Shown here in pieces: positions 6,342 to 11,619 of a stretch of 11,619 bases of DNA. The DNA comes from a bacterium. Lineage in GTDB: Bacteria; Cyanobacteriota; Vampirovibrionia; Gastranaerophilales; Gastranaerophilaceae. Position 1 is the first letter of the stretch. The number at the start of each line of letters is the position of its first letter. The notes beneath the pieces were generated by a model. It searched no databases. It was given only the letters and a program-made list of their open reading frames with translations, and was not told the DNA's origin. The stretch lies in assembly GCA_004558955.1 (NCBI GenBank), contig SFZC01000056.1:1-11619 (forward strand), in the 5' to 3' direction. A program made the position numbers and the translations under genes.

Positions 6342-6964
6342 ATCTGTTTGCCGCACCAAATTAAATAATTACGGACGATTTCGCCAACCTCATTATCAGA
6401 ATAGAAAACTTTGTCCTTGACGAAATATTCCGCAATTTTGCGTTCAATGTTCGTTGTCGGTTTCGTGATTTTTCGCTTATGATTCGGAAGTGGGGAAAAA
6501 TCCGGCGAATATACAACCGCCGTTTCGGGGTTTTTAATTTCCGTCGTTTTTCTATGAATAAATGTGAACGACATATCCCCGTGTTGAATGATTTCGCATT
6601 GTAGCAAATCCCCGGCGAACTCGATAAAATACGTGAACAGAATTTCACCGGGCGTGAACTTTACCGGGCAATGCGGGTATATATCAATTTCCCACGTACC
6701 GCCTGTTATCATGGACAATTTCGGGTTGTCGAAAGCAAAATACAAATCACTTTCCTTTCCTTGTTTATTAGGGATTGTATATTCAACCGCAACGGTCAAT
6801 TCGCTGTCCCCGTAACGGTATAAATCAATATCCCCCGGTTTCATTTCTTTAACGTGTGTCAAACCCATTTCTTTAAAATACGGACAGTAACGATTTACCG
6901 TGTTTCCCAACATAAAAATTGTTACGTTCGTTCTATGCCGAACAATTGTTGAAACCACGTTCAT
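6332..6964 (-). CDS. Packaging ATPase C-terminal fragment (210 aa from the next ATG)
   Basis: This starts at the first in-frame ATG, 22 bases after the TAA, and carries the rest of the ATPase: MNVVSTIVRHRTNVTIFMLGN and YCPYFKEMGL, then the probable C-terminal nucleic-acid-binding domain to ISG. There is no Shine-Dalgarno sequence before the ATG (GAATTTGTTTTATTT precedes it), so this start is probably not natural. Translation by reinitiation after the nearby stop cannot be excluded. Best read as the second half of one gene. Confidence 0.6.
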   Translation of the reverse strand: MNVVSTIVRHRTNVTIFMLGNTVNRYCPYFKEMGLTHVKEMKPGDIDLYRYGDSELTVAVEYTIPNKQGKESDLYFAFDNPKLSMITGGTWEIDIYPHCPVKFTPGEILFTYFIEFAGDLLQCEIIQHGDMSFTFIHRKTTEIKNPETAVVYSPDFSPLPNHKRKITKPTTNIERKIAEYFVKDKVFYSDNEVGEIVRNYLIWCGKQISG

Positions 6965-6985
6965 AAATAAAACAAATTCGTCTGG

Positions 6986-7423
6986 TTAATACGTTGTTCG
7001 TGTCAAAAATTCGTCAAAACATATTGTTGTAATGTCCGGGTAACTTGTAGATTTGTCATGTTCCATTGACGAAATAGAAAACCCATACGCGAACGGTTTT
7101 TCGTCCGTAACTCGTTTATCGTCCTCATATCTGCAAAGGAACCAACGGGAACCGTAATAATAAACACCCGTCCATTCACCACCCGTTGCGCGTGAAATCT
7201 CACCGTTTGAAACAAGTGCGTCAAACATTGCCGCCCCGCGTTTCCCCGTAAAATCATCTTGCCAACGACGAACAATTGCTAATTGTTCCCCGTGTTCCGC
7301 GTAACGTTGCAAACCATGTTTCAAAACTGAATATGTTTTTCCGTTTGAACGTTCACCAAAAATAACGTTGTATTTCGCGTTTTTCGCAAGAATGTTTTTC
7401 AATGAATAGAATTTTTGACGCAT
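6986..7423 (-). CDS. Packaging ATPase N-terminal fragment (145 aa, Walker A and B)
   Basis: The part translated before the TAA. It holds the P-loop (GERSNGKT), VRRWQDDF, and the Walker B acid pair (CFDEF), and stops 7 residues after CFDEF (LTRTTY-stop) in the middle of the ATPase core. It lacks the sensor/arginine-finger region and the C-terminal domain, so it is unlikely to work alone as a motor. RBS AAAGGGG is at 7436-7430 on the - strand, directly preceded by a copy of the 16-bp repeat. Confidence 0.8.
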   Translation of the reverse strand: MRQKFYSLKNILAKNAKYNVIFGERSNGKTYSVLKHGLQRYAEHGEQLAIVRRWQDDFTGKRGAAMFDALVSNGEISRATGGEWTGVYYYGSRWFLCRYEDDKRVTDEKPFAYGFSISSMEHDKSTSYPDITTICFDEFLTRTTY

Positions 7424-7440
7424 TACTGAACCCCTTTCCT

Positions 7441-7456
7441 TTCCGGTCAACCGGAA
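7441..7456 (-). repeat. 16-bp near-palindromic repeat, copy 6
   Basis: Exact TTCCGGTCAACCGGAA on the + strand, in the 35-base gap between the polymerase stop (7459) and the ATPase start (7423). On the - strand it ends about 4 bases before the AAAGGGG ribosome-binding site, mirroring copy 4. Confidence 0.95.
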
Positions 7457-7458
7457 AA

Positions 7459-9624
7459 TTAAATTTCTATCGTTTCAATATTTAAAAGATAATCCAAATA
7501 TTCGCGGGAAACCTTAAGAGAATAATCTGATTTTTCCAAATGAACACTTGAACGTTCGTCGTATTTACCCGGAACCCCCATATAATCAATAACTGTTCCG
7601 GTTCTCTCATCGTCAATATATGTATGGGTATTTTTCCCGGTGTATTCTGGCGGTATATATAGTTCATTGTTAAAAGCTGAAAAAATCCCTTGTTCCCCGT
7701 ACTTTTTCAACAAATAAGGCACACACGTTTTTTTATTCAATCCGGAAACGGTCAAATTAAATGTTCCGCGTTTATTTTCTGGGTTTCGTTTATCGTCTGA
7801 ATACTGGACAAGGTAACGTTTTGCGCCTAACGTTTTGAACTGTTTGTAATGTCCGTCGAAATCCCAAACGCCCAAACATTTCTTTACGTGTTCCACGGTT
7901 TCCGGTTCAATCGCATTTCGTTCTATGCCGTGATAATCCATAGCGCGTAATAACTGATTTCGGATTGTTTCATTATATCGCCGTATATATTTCATGTGGT
8001 TTTCCGCGTTTAATACTTTCACGCTGTCCGTGTCACTATAAACATAATCGGTTCCAAACTCGCAAATTCCGGTGAATAGATTTCGTCTTGCGTATGCCGT
8101 AACCCAAACCCCCCACGGATAAAACAAAAACCTTGAACGGGAATTATTATAATCTGTTATAGCTTTTTCAAAATCCGGTTCTTCTGGTGATTTCCATTCA
8201 TCATTTGAATATACTATTTCGGGACGCACAATATCAGTAACCGCCATACCATAACATGAATTTAACATTTCTTTACTTCTCAAATACTCGATTTCTTTCC
8301 CGTCAACGCCTTTCAACGTCGTTTTGTCACGATATAATTTCAATATTGCTTTTACAAAATCCGTCGGCAAATAATCCTTTTTATACCGTCGGAATGTCCC
8401 AATTTTCAAATGTTCCCACGTGTAAAATTGTTTAATTATTTTGAAATCCTGTTCCGTTACTGTTGTAAATAAATGAGAAGCAGAAACCACTCTACCGTTA
8501 TTTATAACAGCGTTTTTCACCCCCCAACAACGGGAAACCGATATATAACTATCGAACCATAAGCGTGATTGTAACCCAACAAATTCAACATCAAACAAAC
8601 AACAATACAATTTCAAATTCTTGTCGAACTGTTCCTTGTTTGTAATTTCCACACGTTCCCCGGAACTCATCGGGAATTTTTCAGAAAGCATCACACATGG
8701 GTAACTTGACGTAAAATCGAACGACGTAGCATCGTAAACTACCTTTCCAGAATAAAACGGATTTGCGTGTGTGAACCCCCCTTGAAACGCCCGTTTCAAC
8801 TGTTTGTATTCGTCCGGGGTTAAACGCAACCCTTTCATTATATCCATATACCGCGCCCGTTTAAACGATTTCTTTCGCGAAACCCCTTGTTCGTAGAAAC
8901 AAGAATCTCGACAATAATTACGAACATATCCGGTTTTTGTTAACGGTATGTGTGAAATGTCCCCGTCCTGTTCCATACGTTCGGCAATATACGCCATAAC
9001 TACACGTACATCATTTACGCAATAACTAATTTCTTCTTGAGTTAACGGGGTTTTGTTGTGTCTGATCTTCTCATAGTCCAACGCCCCAACTAGTTTCTTT
9101 ACGGTATAGGTTCGCAATTCATCACCCAACTTTGCAAGGGAATAACCGGAAAGCAAATATGAACAACGAAATTCTACACCACCCGTTGTCAAGGCGTAAA
9201 TGGGCTTTCGATTTTCGATTGAAAAAACCTTATCCCATTCAAACCATTTTCGCATAAATTGAAATTCATACGAAAGATTATGAACATATATAATCAAACG
9301 TTTTTCGTTGGTTAGTTTTAATTCATTACATAAGGTTTCTATCATAGAAACAAACTCGCCCCATTCACGCCCGACGATAACCGCGCCGTAAATGCCGAAT
9401 GTCCATTCGTACATTATAGCAACCTTTTGTTCATCGTTTCCGGTTGACCGGAAAAACGAACTTGTTTCAATATCGAATGAACATGGAACATTGAAATATT
9501 TTGTTTTCTTGTTTGAATAGGAAAATCTGAAATTCGGACGAACCATTTTCAAAACAGACAGTATTTCCGACGGTTTATATATATCATTCGATTTCAAAAA
9601 ATCCCGAAACCCCATCAATTCCAT
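7459..9624 (-). CDS. Protein-primed family B DNA polymerase, phi29 gp2 type
   Basis: A 721-residue replicative polymerase; phi29 polymerase is 575 residues, so this is a long member. The 3'-5' exonuclease motifs are intact: Exo I FDIET (50-54), Exo II HNLSYEFQF (115-123), Exo III YCVND (201-205). Polymerase motifs: DFTSSYP (303-309, motif A), KEMLNSCYG (451-459, motif B), YSDTDS (529-534, motif C), and GAKRYL (600-605, KxY). The region between A and B and the C-terminal ~115 residues hold the extra length; the former is where TPR1/TPR2 insertions lie. Start 9624 has GCGGGG upstream and overlaps the terminal-protein gene by 41 bases. A copy of the 16-bp repeat lies just after Exo I and is translated as FRSTG. 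Confidence 0.97.
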   Translation of the reverse strand: MELMGFRDFLKSNDIYKPSEILSVLKMVRPNFRFSYSNKKTKYFNVPCSFDIETSSFFRSTGNDEQKVAIMYEWTFGIYGAVIVGREWGEFVSMIETLCNELKLTNEKRLIIYVHNLSYEFQFMRKWFEWDKVFSIENRKPIYALTTGGVEFRCSYLLSGYSLAKLGDELRTYTVKKLVGALDYEKIRHNKTPLTQEEISYCVNDVRVVMAYIAERMEQDGDISHIPLTKTGYVRNYCRDSCFYEQGVSRKKSFKRARYMDIMKGLRLTPDEYKQLKRAFQGGFTHANPFYSGKVVYDATSFDFTSSYPCVMLSEKFPMSSGERVEITNKEQFDKNLKLYCCLFDVEFVGLQSRLWFDSYISVSRCWGVKNAVINNGRVVSASHLFTTVTEQDFKIIKQFYTWEHLKIGTFRRYKKDYLPTDFVKAILKLYRDKTTLKGVDGKEIEYLRSKEMLNSCYGMAVTDIVRPEIVYSNDEWKSPEEPDFEKAITDYNNSRSRFLFYPWGVWVTAYARRNLFTGICEFGTDYVYSDTDSVKVLNAENHMKYIRRYNETIRNQLLRAMDYHGIERNAIEPETVEHVKKCLGVWDFDGHYKQFKTLGAKRYLVQYSDDKRNPENKRGTFNLTVSGLNKKTCVPYLLKKYGEQGIFSAFNNELYIPPEYTGKNTHTYIDDERTGTVIDYMGVPGKYDERSSVHLEKSDYSLKVSREYLDYLLNIETIEI
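9438..9453 (+). repeat. 16-bp near-palindromic repeat, copy 7 (inside polymerase gene)
   Basis: Exact TTCCGGTTGACCGGAA inside the polymerase gene, about 170-185 bases after its start, immediately past the Exo I motif. It is the copy farthest from a gene border. Confidence 0.95.
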
Positions 9625-10195
9625 GCTCTAACCCCGCTTGTTCCTCGTATATAGATGAAAGGTTTTCATGTAATGCCGTGGCTATTTCATCAGCACTTTT
9701 GTTGTTGTCTGTTACCATGTCGGCAATATCTTTTAACACGCTATATTTCAAACCACGGTTAGCTACTTCCGGGGACAATTCTTTCAAATCCTCGTATGCT
9801 TTCCAAACGTCATTGAATTGTTTTTCAGTCATTTCAACGCCTTGTTTCTTTAACCCGGCGGTAATTTCCTTTTTAACCTGTTTCCACCCCTTACGGGTTC
9901 CGGTTTTAGCTTGCAAGAAATTTTTAGCACGTGTATATTCGGCTCGTAACGCATTTAAATCCTTTCCTTTTGTTGAAAACAAACCTCCAGATTTTTCAAC
10001 GTGGCGGGTTGCGGGTGAACTTTCCCCGGCACGTTCAAACGAACGCAAACGTTTATTTCCCGCCGAAACCAAACGCCCCGCAACCTTTCTCATATCCGAC
10101 GTATTAAGGGAATTAAACGTTTTGTTGTCCATATTCAAAATATCTTGAATCGTCATACCGGACACAATCGACGGTTGTTTATATGTCCTCGCCAT
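9584..10195 (-). CDS. Probable terminal protein (replication primer), phi29 gp3 position
   Basis: A 203-residue, Lys/Arg-rich helical protein directly upstream of and overlapping the polymerase gene, the invariant place of the terminal protein that primes replication and stays bound to the 5' ends. Typical elements are ALRAEYTRAKNFLQAKTGTR, then GWKQVKKEI (82-111), and a C-terminal helical part with an acidic end (HENLSSIYEEQAG). phi29 TP (266 residues) uses a Ser in its C-terminal third; here Ser180, Ser181, Tyr183 or Ser197 are candidates, but the sequence does not settle which. RBS AAAAGGGGTG, start 10195. It overlaps the XRE gene by 17 bases. Confidence 0.75.
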   Translation of the reverse strand: MARTYKQPSIVSGMTIQDILNMDNKTFNSLNTSDMRKVAGRLVSAGNKRLRSFERAGESSPATRHVEKSGGLFSTKGKDLNALRAEYTRAKNFLQAKTGTRKGWKQVKKEITAGLKKQGVEMTEKQFNDVWKAYEDLKELSPEVANRGLKYSVLKDIADMVTDNNKSADEIATALHENLSSIYEEQAGLEHGIDGVSGFFEIE

Positions 10196-10406
10196 TATTC
10201 ACACCCCTTTTAAGTAAATGTTCGTATTCCATGCCATGCGCAAAATACCATAGCAATATTCTAGAATTGTCGTTTCGCCCCGTTTCAAACGACGATATAT
10301 TTTCGACCGAATAACCCGTTTCGGCGGCAACGTCTGATTGATAATATCCGTGTTCAACCCGGAATTGTTTACAACGTGATCCCATTTCTCGTAATGATAA
10401 TATCAT
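10179..10406 (-). CDS. XRE-type helix-turn-helix regulator, 75 aa
   Basis: Small Cro/cI-fold DNA-binding protein. LREMGSRCKQFRVEHGYYQSDVA is helices 1-2, TGYSVENISSFETGRN is the recognition-helix region, and ILLWYFAHGMEYEHLL closes the fold. Start ATG 10406 is chosen because GGGGGT lies 5 bases upstream; an ATG at 10418 would place that site inside the gene. It occupies the place of phi29 gene 4, the early/late switch regulator, though gp4 is not an XRE protein as far as I know. The palindromes TGTCC(A/T)TAGGACA at both promoters are its most plausible operators (inference). A strong terminator precedes it, so its level may depend on read-through. Confidence 0.85.
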   Translation of the reverse strand: MILSLREMGSRCKQFRVEHGYYQSDVAAETGYSVENISSFETGRNDNSRILLWYFAHGMEYEHLLKRGVNNGEDI

Positions 10407-10428
10407 TTTGACCCCCATTTCTAAAAAT

Positions 10429-10456
10429 GAACCGGGGGTTTCGATTCCCCCGGTTC
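10429..10456 (-). terminator. Strong intrinsic terminator upstream of the XRE gene
   Basis: Perfect 10-bp GC-rich stem GAACCGGGGG / CCCCCGGTTC around an 8-base loop; on the - strand it is followed by ATTTTTAG. It follows the SSB-like gene by 9 bases and precedes the XRE start, inside an otherwise continuous operon. No promoter fits between it and the XRE gene, so partial read-through or a promoter within the SSB-like gene must supply the downstream genes. Confidence 0.85.
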
Positions 10457-10465
10457 CTCGGAATA

Positions 10466-10777
10466 CTACTCGAAATCGTCAAGGCTATGGTCAACGAACG
10501 GCGTTCCGGGTTCCCACGCGGACACCCAAAGGGTGTTACTTGTCCCGACCTCGCCCGTTTCAAAATGAACAAACTTGCGTGTTGACAGATTAGCGTCACG
10601 CTTGTCAAACTTTATGCTCATTGGGCAATTTTCGGGTTTCGGGTTTCCGCACTCGTCGCGGAACTTGACTGAAACCGTCAGTTTCGTTCCGTCCTTGCGG
10701 GTGAGATTGGATAAATAGGAATAGAAAGATTTTCCTTCTTTTGTTGTGCGTTTCTTAGCATAAATCGTGATTTCCAT
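10466..10777 (-). CDS. Probable single-stranded DNA-binding protein, phi29 gp5 position
   Basis: A 103-residue protein. Alternating beta-type segments (MEITIYAKKRTTKEGKSFYS, TKLTVSVKFRDECG, NTLWVSAWEPG) with many basic and aromatic residues in the front and an acidic tip HSLDDFE suit a small OB-fold SSB. phi29 gp5 is 124 residues. Gene order (before regulator, terminal protein and polymerase) matches phi29 gene 5. RBS GGAAAGGA lies about 7 bases before ATG 10777. Assignment is from shape, family memory and position; no unique catalytic motif exists for such proteins. Confidence 0.65.
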   Translation of the reverse strand: MEITIYAKKRTTKEGKSFYSYLSNLTRKDGTKLTVSVKFRDECGNPKPENCPMSIKFDKRDANLSTRKFVHFETGEVGTSNTLWVSAWEPGTPFVDHSLDDFE

Positions 10778-10827
10778 GTTGATTTCCTTTCCAGGGTTGT
10801 TCCCCTATAAATAATGAATGTATTGTA

Positions 10828-10850
10828 CCCGGTTTTGAAACGGAACCGGG
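10828..10850 (-). terminator. Weak hairpin between the acidic-tailed gene and the SSB gene
   Basis: Inverted repeat CCCGGTT / AACCGGG around a 9-base loop. On the - strand no T run follows (TACAATACATTC), so it is at best an attenuator or mRNA 3'-end protector. Confidence 0.35.
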
Positions 10851-10857
10851 AAACCGT

Positions 10858-10887
10858 TGTGGATAACTTTGTTTATAGTGTGAATAA
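10858..10887 (-). promoter_or_regulatory. Pair of DnaA-box matches, 21 bp apart
   Basis: On the - strand, TTATCCACA (10866-10858) and TTATTCACA (10887-10879) both fit the bacterial DnaA-box consensus TTATNCACA, in the same orientation and spaced 21 bp, about two helical turns. They lie in the gap just after the stop of the acidic-tailed gene. A protein-primed phage does not need DnaA to start replication, so a regulatory role or chance are the alternatives. Confidence 0.4.
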
Positions 10888-10888
10888 C

Positions 10889-11503
10889 TCAAACGGCGTA
10901 TTTCTTGAGAACGTCGGCGGGGATTGCATATTCGTTACCGTCTTTATCCCACACCGAAACGGTTTCCGGTTCCTTTTCTGGTTCGGTTTCCGTTTCCGGT
11001 TCCTGTTCTGGTTCGTCGATTTCGGGTTCGTCCGGTTCCGGGTTCGTGTGCGCCTTAACAACTTTTGAAATCTCTTTCGCGGACATTTCCGGTGTAATTT
11101 CACCGCCATTCACCAATTCAACAGCTAATTCATGACCCGCAGGCAACATCTTTTCAACTTGCGTTTTACTGAAATCATCGGAACCTTCCGTAATTAGGTT
11201 TGTGCCATAACCTACAACCTTTCCCGACGCGTTCACGATTTCACGAGTATATTCTTTTCCAATTGTTAGCAGGGAATAAGACGCGGTTTTTTTAATACCG
11301 AACGTCTTTTCGACCCATTCGTGAACCGTATTGAAACCATCGTCTTTAAAACATTCCGTTGCGTCAACGTGGGCAACAATGTGTGCGATTGCGAACCAAT
11401 TCTTTTTAATCGCATCTCCTAACTTTAAAACCGCGTTTGTTGCCTTCTGTAACTCTTTGTTCTCAAAAGTAACAGCATTAGTTGTAGTAACTAAAAATTC
11501 CAT
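10889..11503 (-). CDS. Unknown early protein with HTH-like core and acidic Glu/Pro tail
   Basis: 204 residues, first gene of the early operon, in the place of phi29 gene 6 (genome-organising protein p6) but with no similarity I can recognise. Residues 13-50 are a helical start. About 52-86 (FKDDGFNTVHEWVEKTFGIK, then ASYSLLTIGKEY) looks like a helix-turn-helix. 111-151 (FSKTQVEKMLPA, then GEITPEMSAKEISKVVKAH) is a second helical unit of a type seen in phage DNA-binding proteins. 154-181 is a Glu/Pro repeat tail (PEPDEPEIDEPEQEPETETE), followed by a conserved-looking end VWDKDGNEYAIPADVLKKY. Start 11503 has AAAGGA 8 bases upstream; longer starts cross the 16-bp repeat and promoter. A DNA-binding role is inference. 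Confidence 0.75.
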   Translation of the reverse strand: MEFLVTTTNAVTFENKELQKATNAVLKLGDAIKKNWFAIAHIVAHVDATECFKDDGFNTVHEWVEKTFGIKKTASYSLLTIGKEYTREIVNASGKVVGYGTNLITEGSDDFSKTQVEKMLPAGHELAVELVNGGEITPEMSAKEISKVVKAHTNPEPDEPEIDEPEQEPETETEPEKEPETVSVWDKDGNEYAIPADVLKKYAV

Positions 11504-11517
11504 TATATCGTCCTTTC

Positions 11518-11533
11518 TTCCGGTTGACCGGAA
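11518..11533 (+). repeat. 16-bp near-palindromic repeat, copy 8
   Basis: Exact TTCCGGTTGACCGGAA. On the - strand it lies in the early mRNA leader and ends 1 base before the AAAGGA ribosome-binding site of the acidic-tailed gene. Confidence 0.95.
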
Positions 11534-11579
11534 ACCTATATGTTTATCGGGTTGCCCCATAGAACACTTGAATTTCAAA

Positions 11580-11592
11580 TGTCCTAAGGACA
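11580..11592. promoter_or_regulatory. Operator candidate TGTCCTAAGGACA (early side)
   Basis: Thirteen-base palindrome TGTCCT-A-AGGACA, overlapping the last base of the early -10 exactly as the late-side copy at 344-356 does. It differs from that copy only in the central bases. Confidence 0.6.
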
Positions 11593-11619
11593 TTATATAG
11601 TAAATATAGTACAATGTCA
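11592..11619 (-). promoter_or_regulatory. Early promoter, (T)TGACA-N17-TATAAT, cut by the window end
   Basis: On the - strand, TGACA (11619-11615), a 17-base spacer and TATAAT (11597-11592). The first base of the -35 lies outside the window; if it is T, the promoter is a perfect sigma-A consensus. It drives the leftward early operon; the leader to ATG 11503 is about 80 bases and contains an operator candidate and a copy of the 16-bp repeat. Confidence 0.75.

Larger units (their letters stand above)
6332..7423 (-). pseudogene. DNA packaging ATPase, phi29 gp16 type, interrupted by an in-frame TAA
   Basis: Read through, this is a 363-codon gene for the motor ATPase that drives DNA into the prohead (phi29 gp16: 332 residues). 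Walker A is GERSNGKT at codons 23-30 and Walker B is ITTICFDEF with Asp137/Glu138. Codon 146 is TAA (6988-6986), then the same frame continues PDEFVLFMNVVSTI and GNTVNRYCPYF to the true stop at 6332 with no further lesion. Relatives as I know them read YLPDEF here, so one TTA-to-TAA change explains the break. Start 7423 has AAAGGGG 8 bases upstream; an upstream ATG at 7450 lies in the repeat and is less likely. Being the only ATPase seen, its loss should be lethal: sequencing error, mixed population, suppression or a defective genome are all possible. Confidence 0.85.

Noticed and set aside
6735..6745. TTGTCGAAAGC as a Spo0A box
   Set aside because: It lies deep inside the ATPase coding region, away from any promoter; another partial match at about 8625 is in the polymerase gene.
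6986..6988. TAA recoded as an amino acid throughout the phage
   Set aside because: TAA cleanly ends the lower collar (2127) and the tail domain gene (5391) at sensible places, and no suppressor tRNA is visible.
9678..10148. 156-codon frame on the + strand opposite the terminal-protein gene
   Set aside because: Shadow of the real - strand gene; no ribosome-binding site or promoter, and a Ser/Phe-rich product typical of antisense translation.
10814..11135. Overlapping + strand frames opposite the acidic tail gene (Phe/Arg-rich and Ser/Gly-rich)
   Set aside because: Low-complexity mirror translations of the Glu/Pro repeat coding; no start signals.

Overview
The window looks like an almost complete, very small tailed-phage genome of the phi29 type (short tail, protein-primed DNA replication) that infects a Gram-positive, probably Bacillota, host. 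The phi29 affiliation rests on a phi29-type portal, lower collar, major capsid and tail knob, a family B polymerase with all exonuclease and polymerase motifs next to a terminal-protein candidate, and a gp16-type packaging ATPase. The host guess rests on strong AAAGGGG/GGTG ribosome-binding sites, an endolysin with a CW_7 (Cpl-7 type) wall-binding repeat, and parS-like sites of the Spo0J/ParB type. These are family recognitions by eye; no search was run.

Layout. Positions 1-374 are a non-coding leader with C-rich 45-bp repeats, a parS-like site and promoters. Positions 375-6281 are late genes on the + strand: portal, lower collar, major capsid, tail knob in two separate genes, a holin-like protein and an endolysin. 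Positions 6282-6331 hold a 34-bp palindrome acting as a terminator between converging operons; its centre is a parS-like site. Positions 6332-11503 are the early/replication genes on the - strand. In transcription order they are an unknown acidic-tailed protein, a probable single-strand DNA-binding protein, an XRE-type regulator, terminal protein, DNA polymerase and packaging ATPase. This is the phi29 early order (6-5-4-3-2), with the ATPase added at the operon end instead of lying among the late genes.

The two operons start at opposite ends of the window from promoters with the same architecture: a TATAAT -10 whose last base begins the palindrome TGTCC(A/T)TAGGACA. Joining the window ends would give a phi29-like divergent control region, so the contig may have been cut in its control region. 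Alternatively these are true linear ends.

Main points of interest. (1) Seven exact copies and one degenerate copy of a 16-bp near-palindrome, TTCCGGTTGACCGGAA or its reverse complement, lie mostly at gene junctions and often directly against a ribosome-binding site. (2) Two parS-like sites lie about 6 kb apart, one abutting a copy of that repeat. (3) The packaging ATPase is cut by one in-frame TAA just after Walker B, while the rest of the gene is intact. (4) A pair of DnaA-box matches is spaced 21 bp apart. (5) The tail knob is split into two genes in inverted order. No scaffold, appendage or packaging-RNA gene was recognised.
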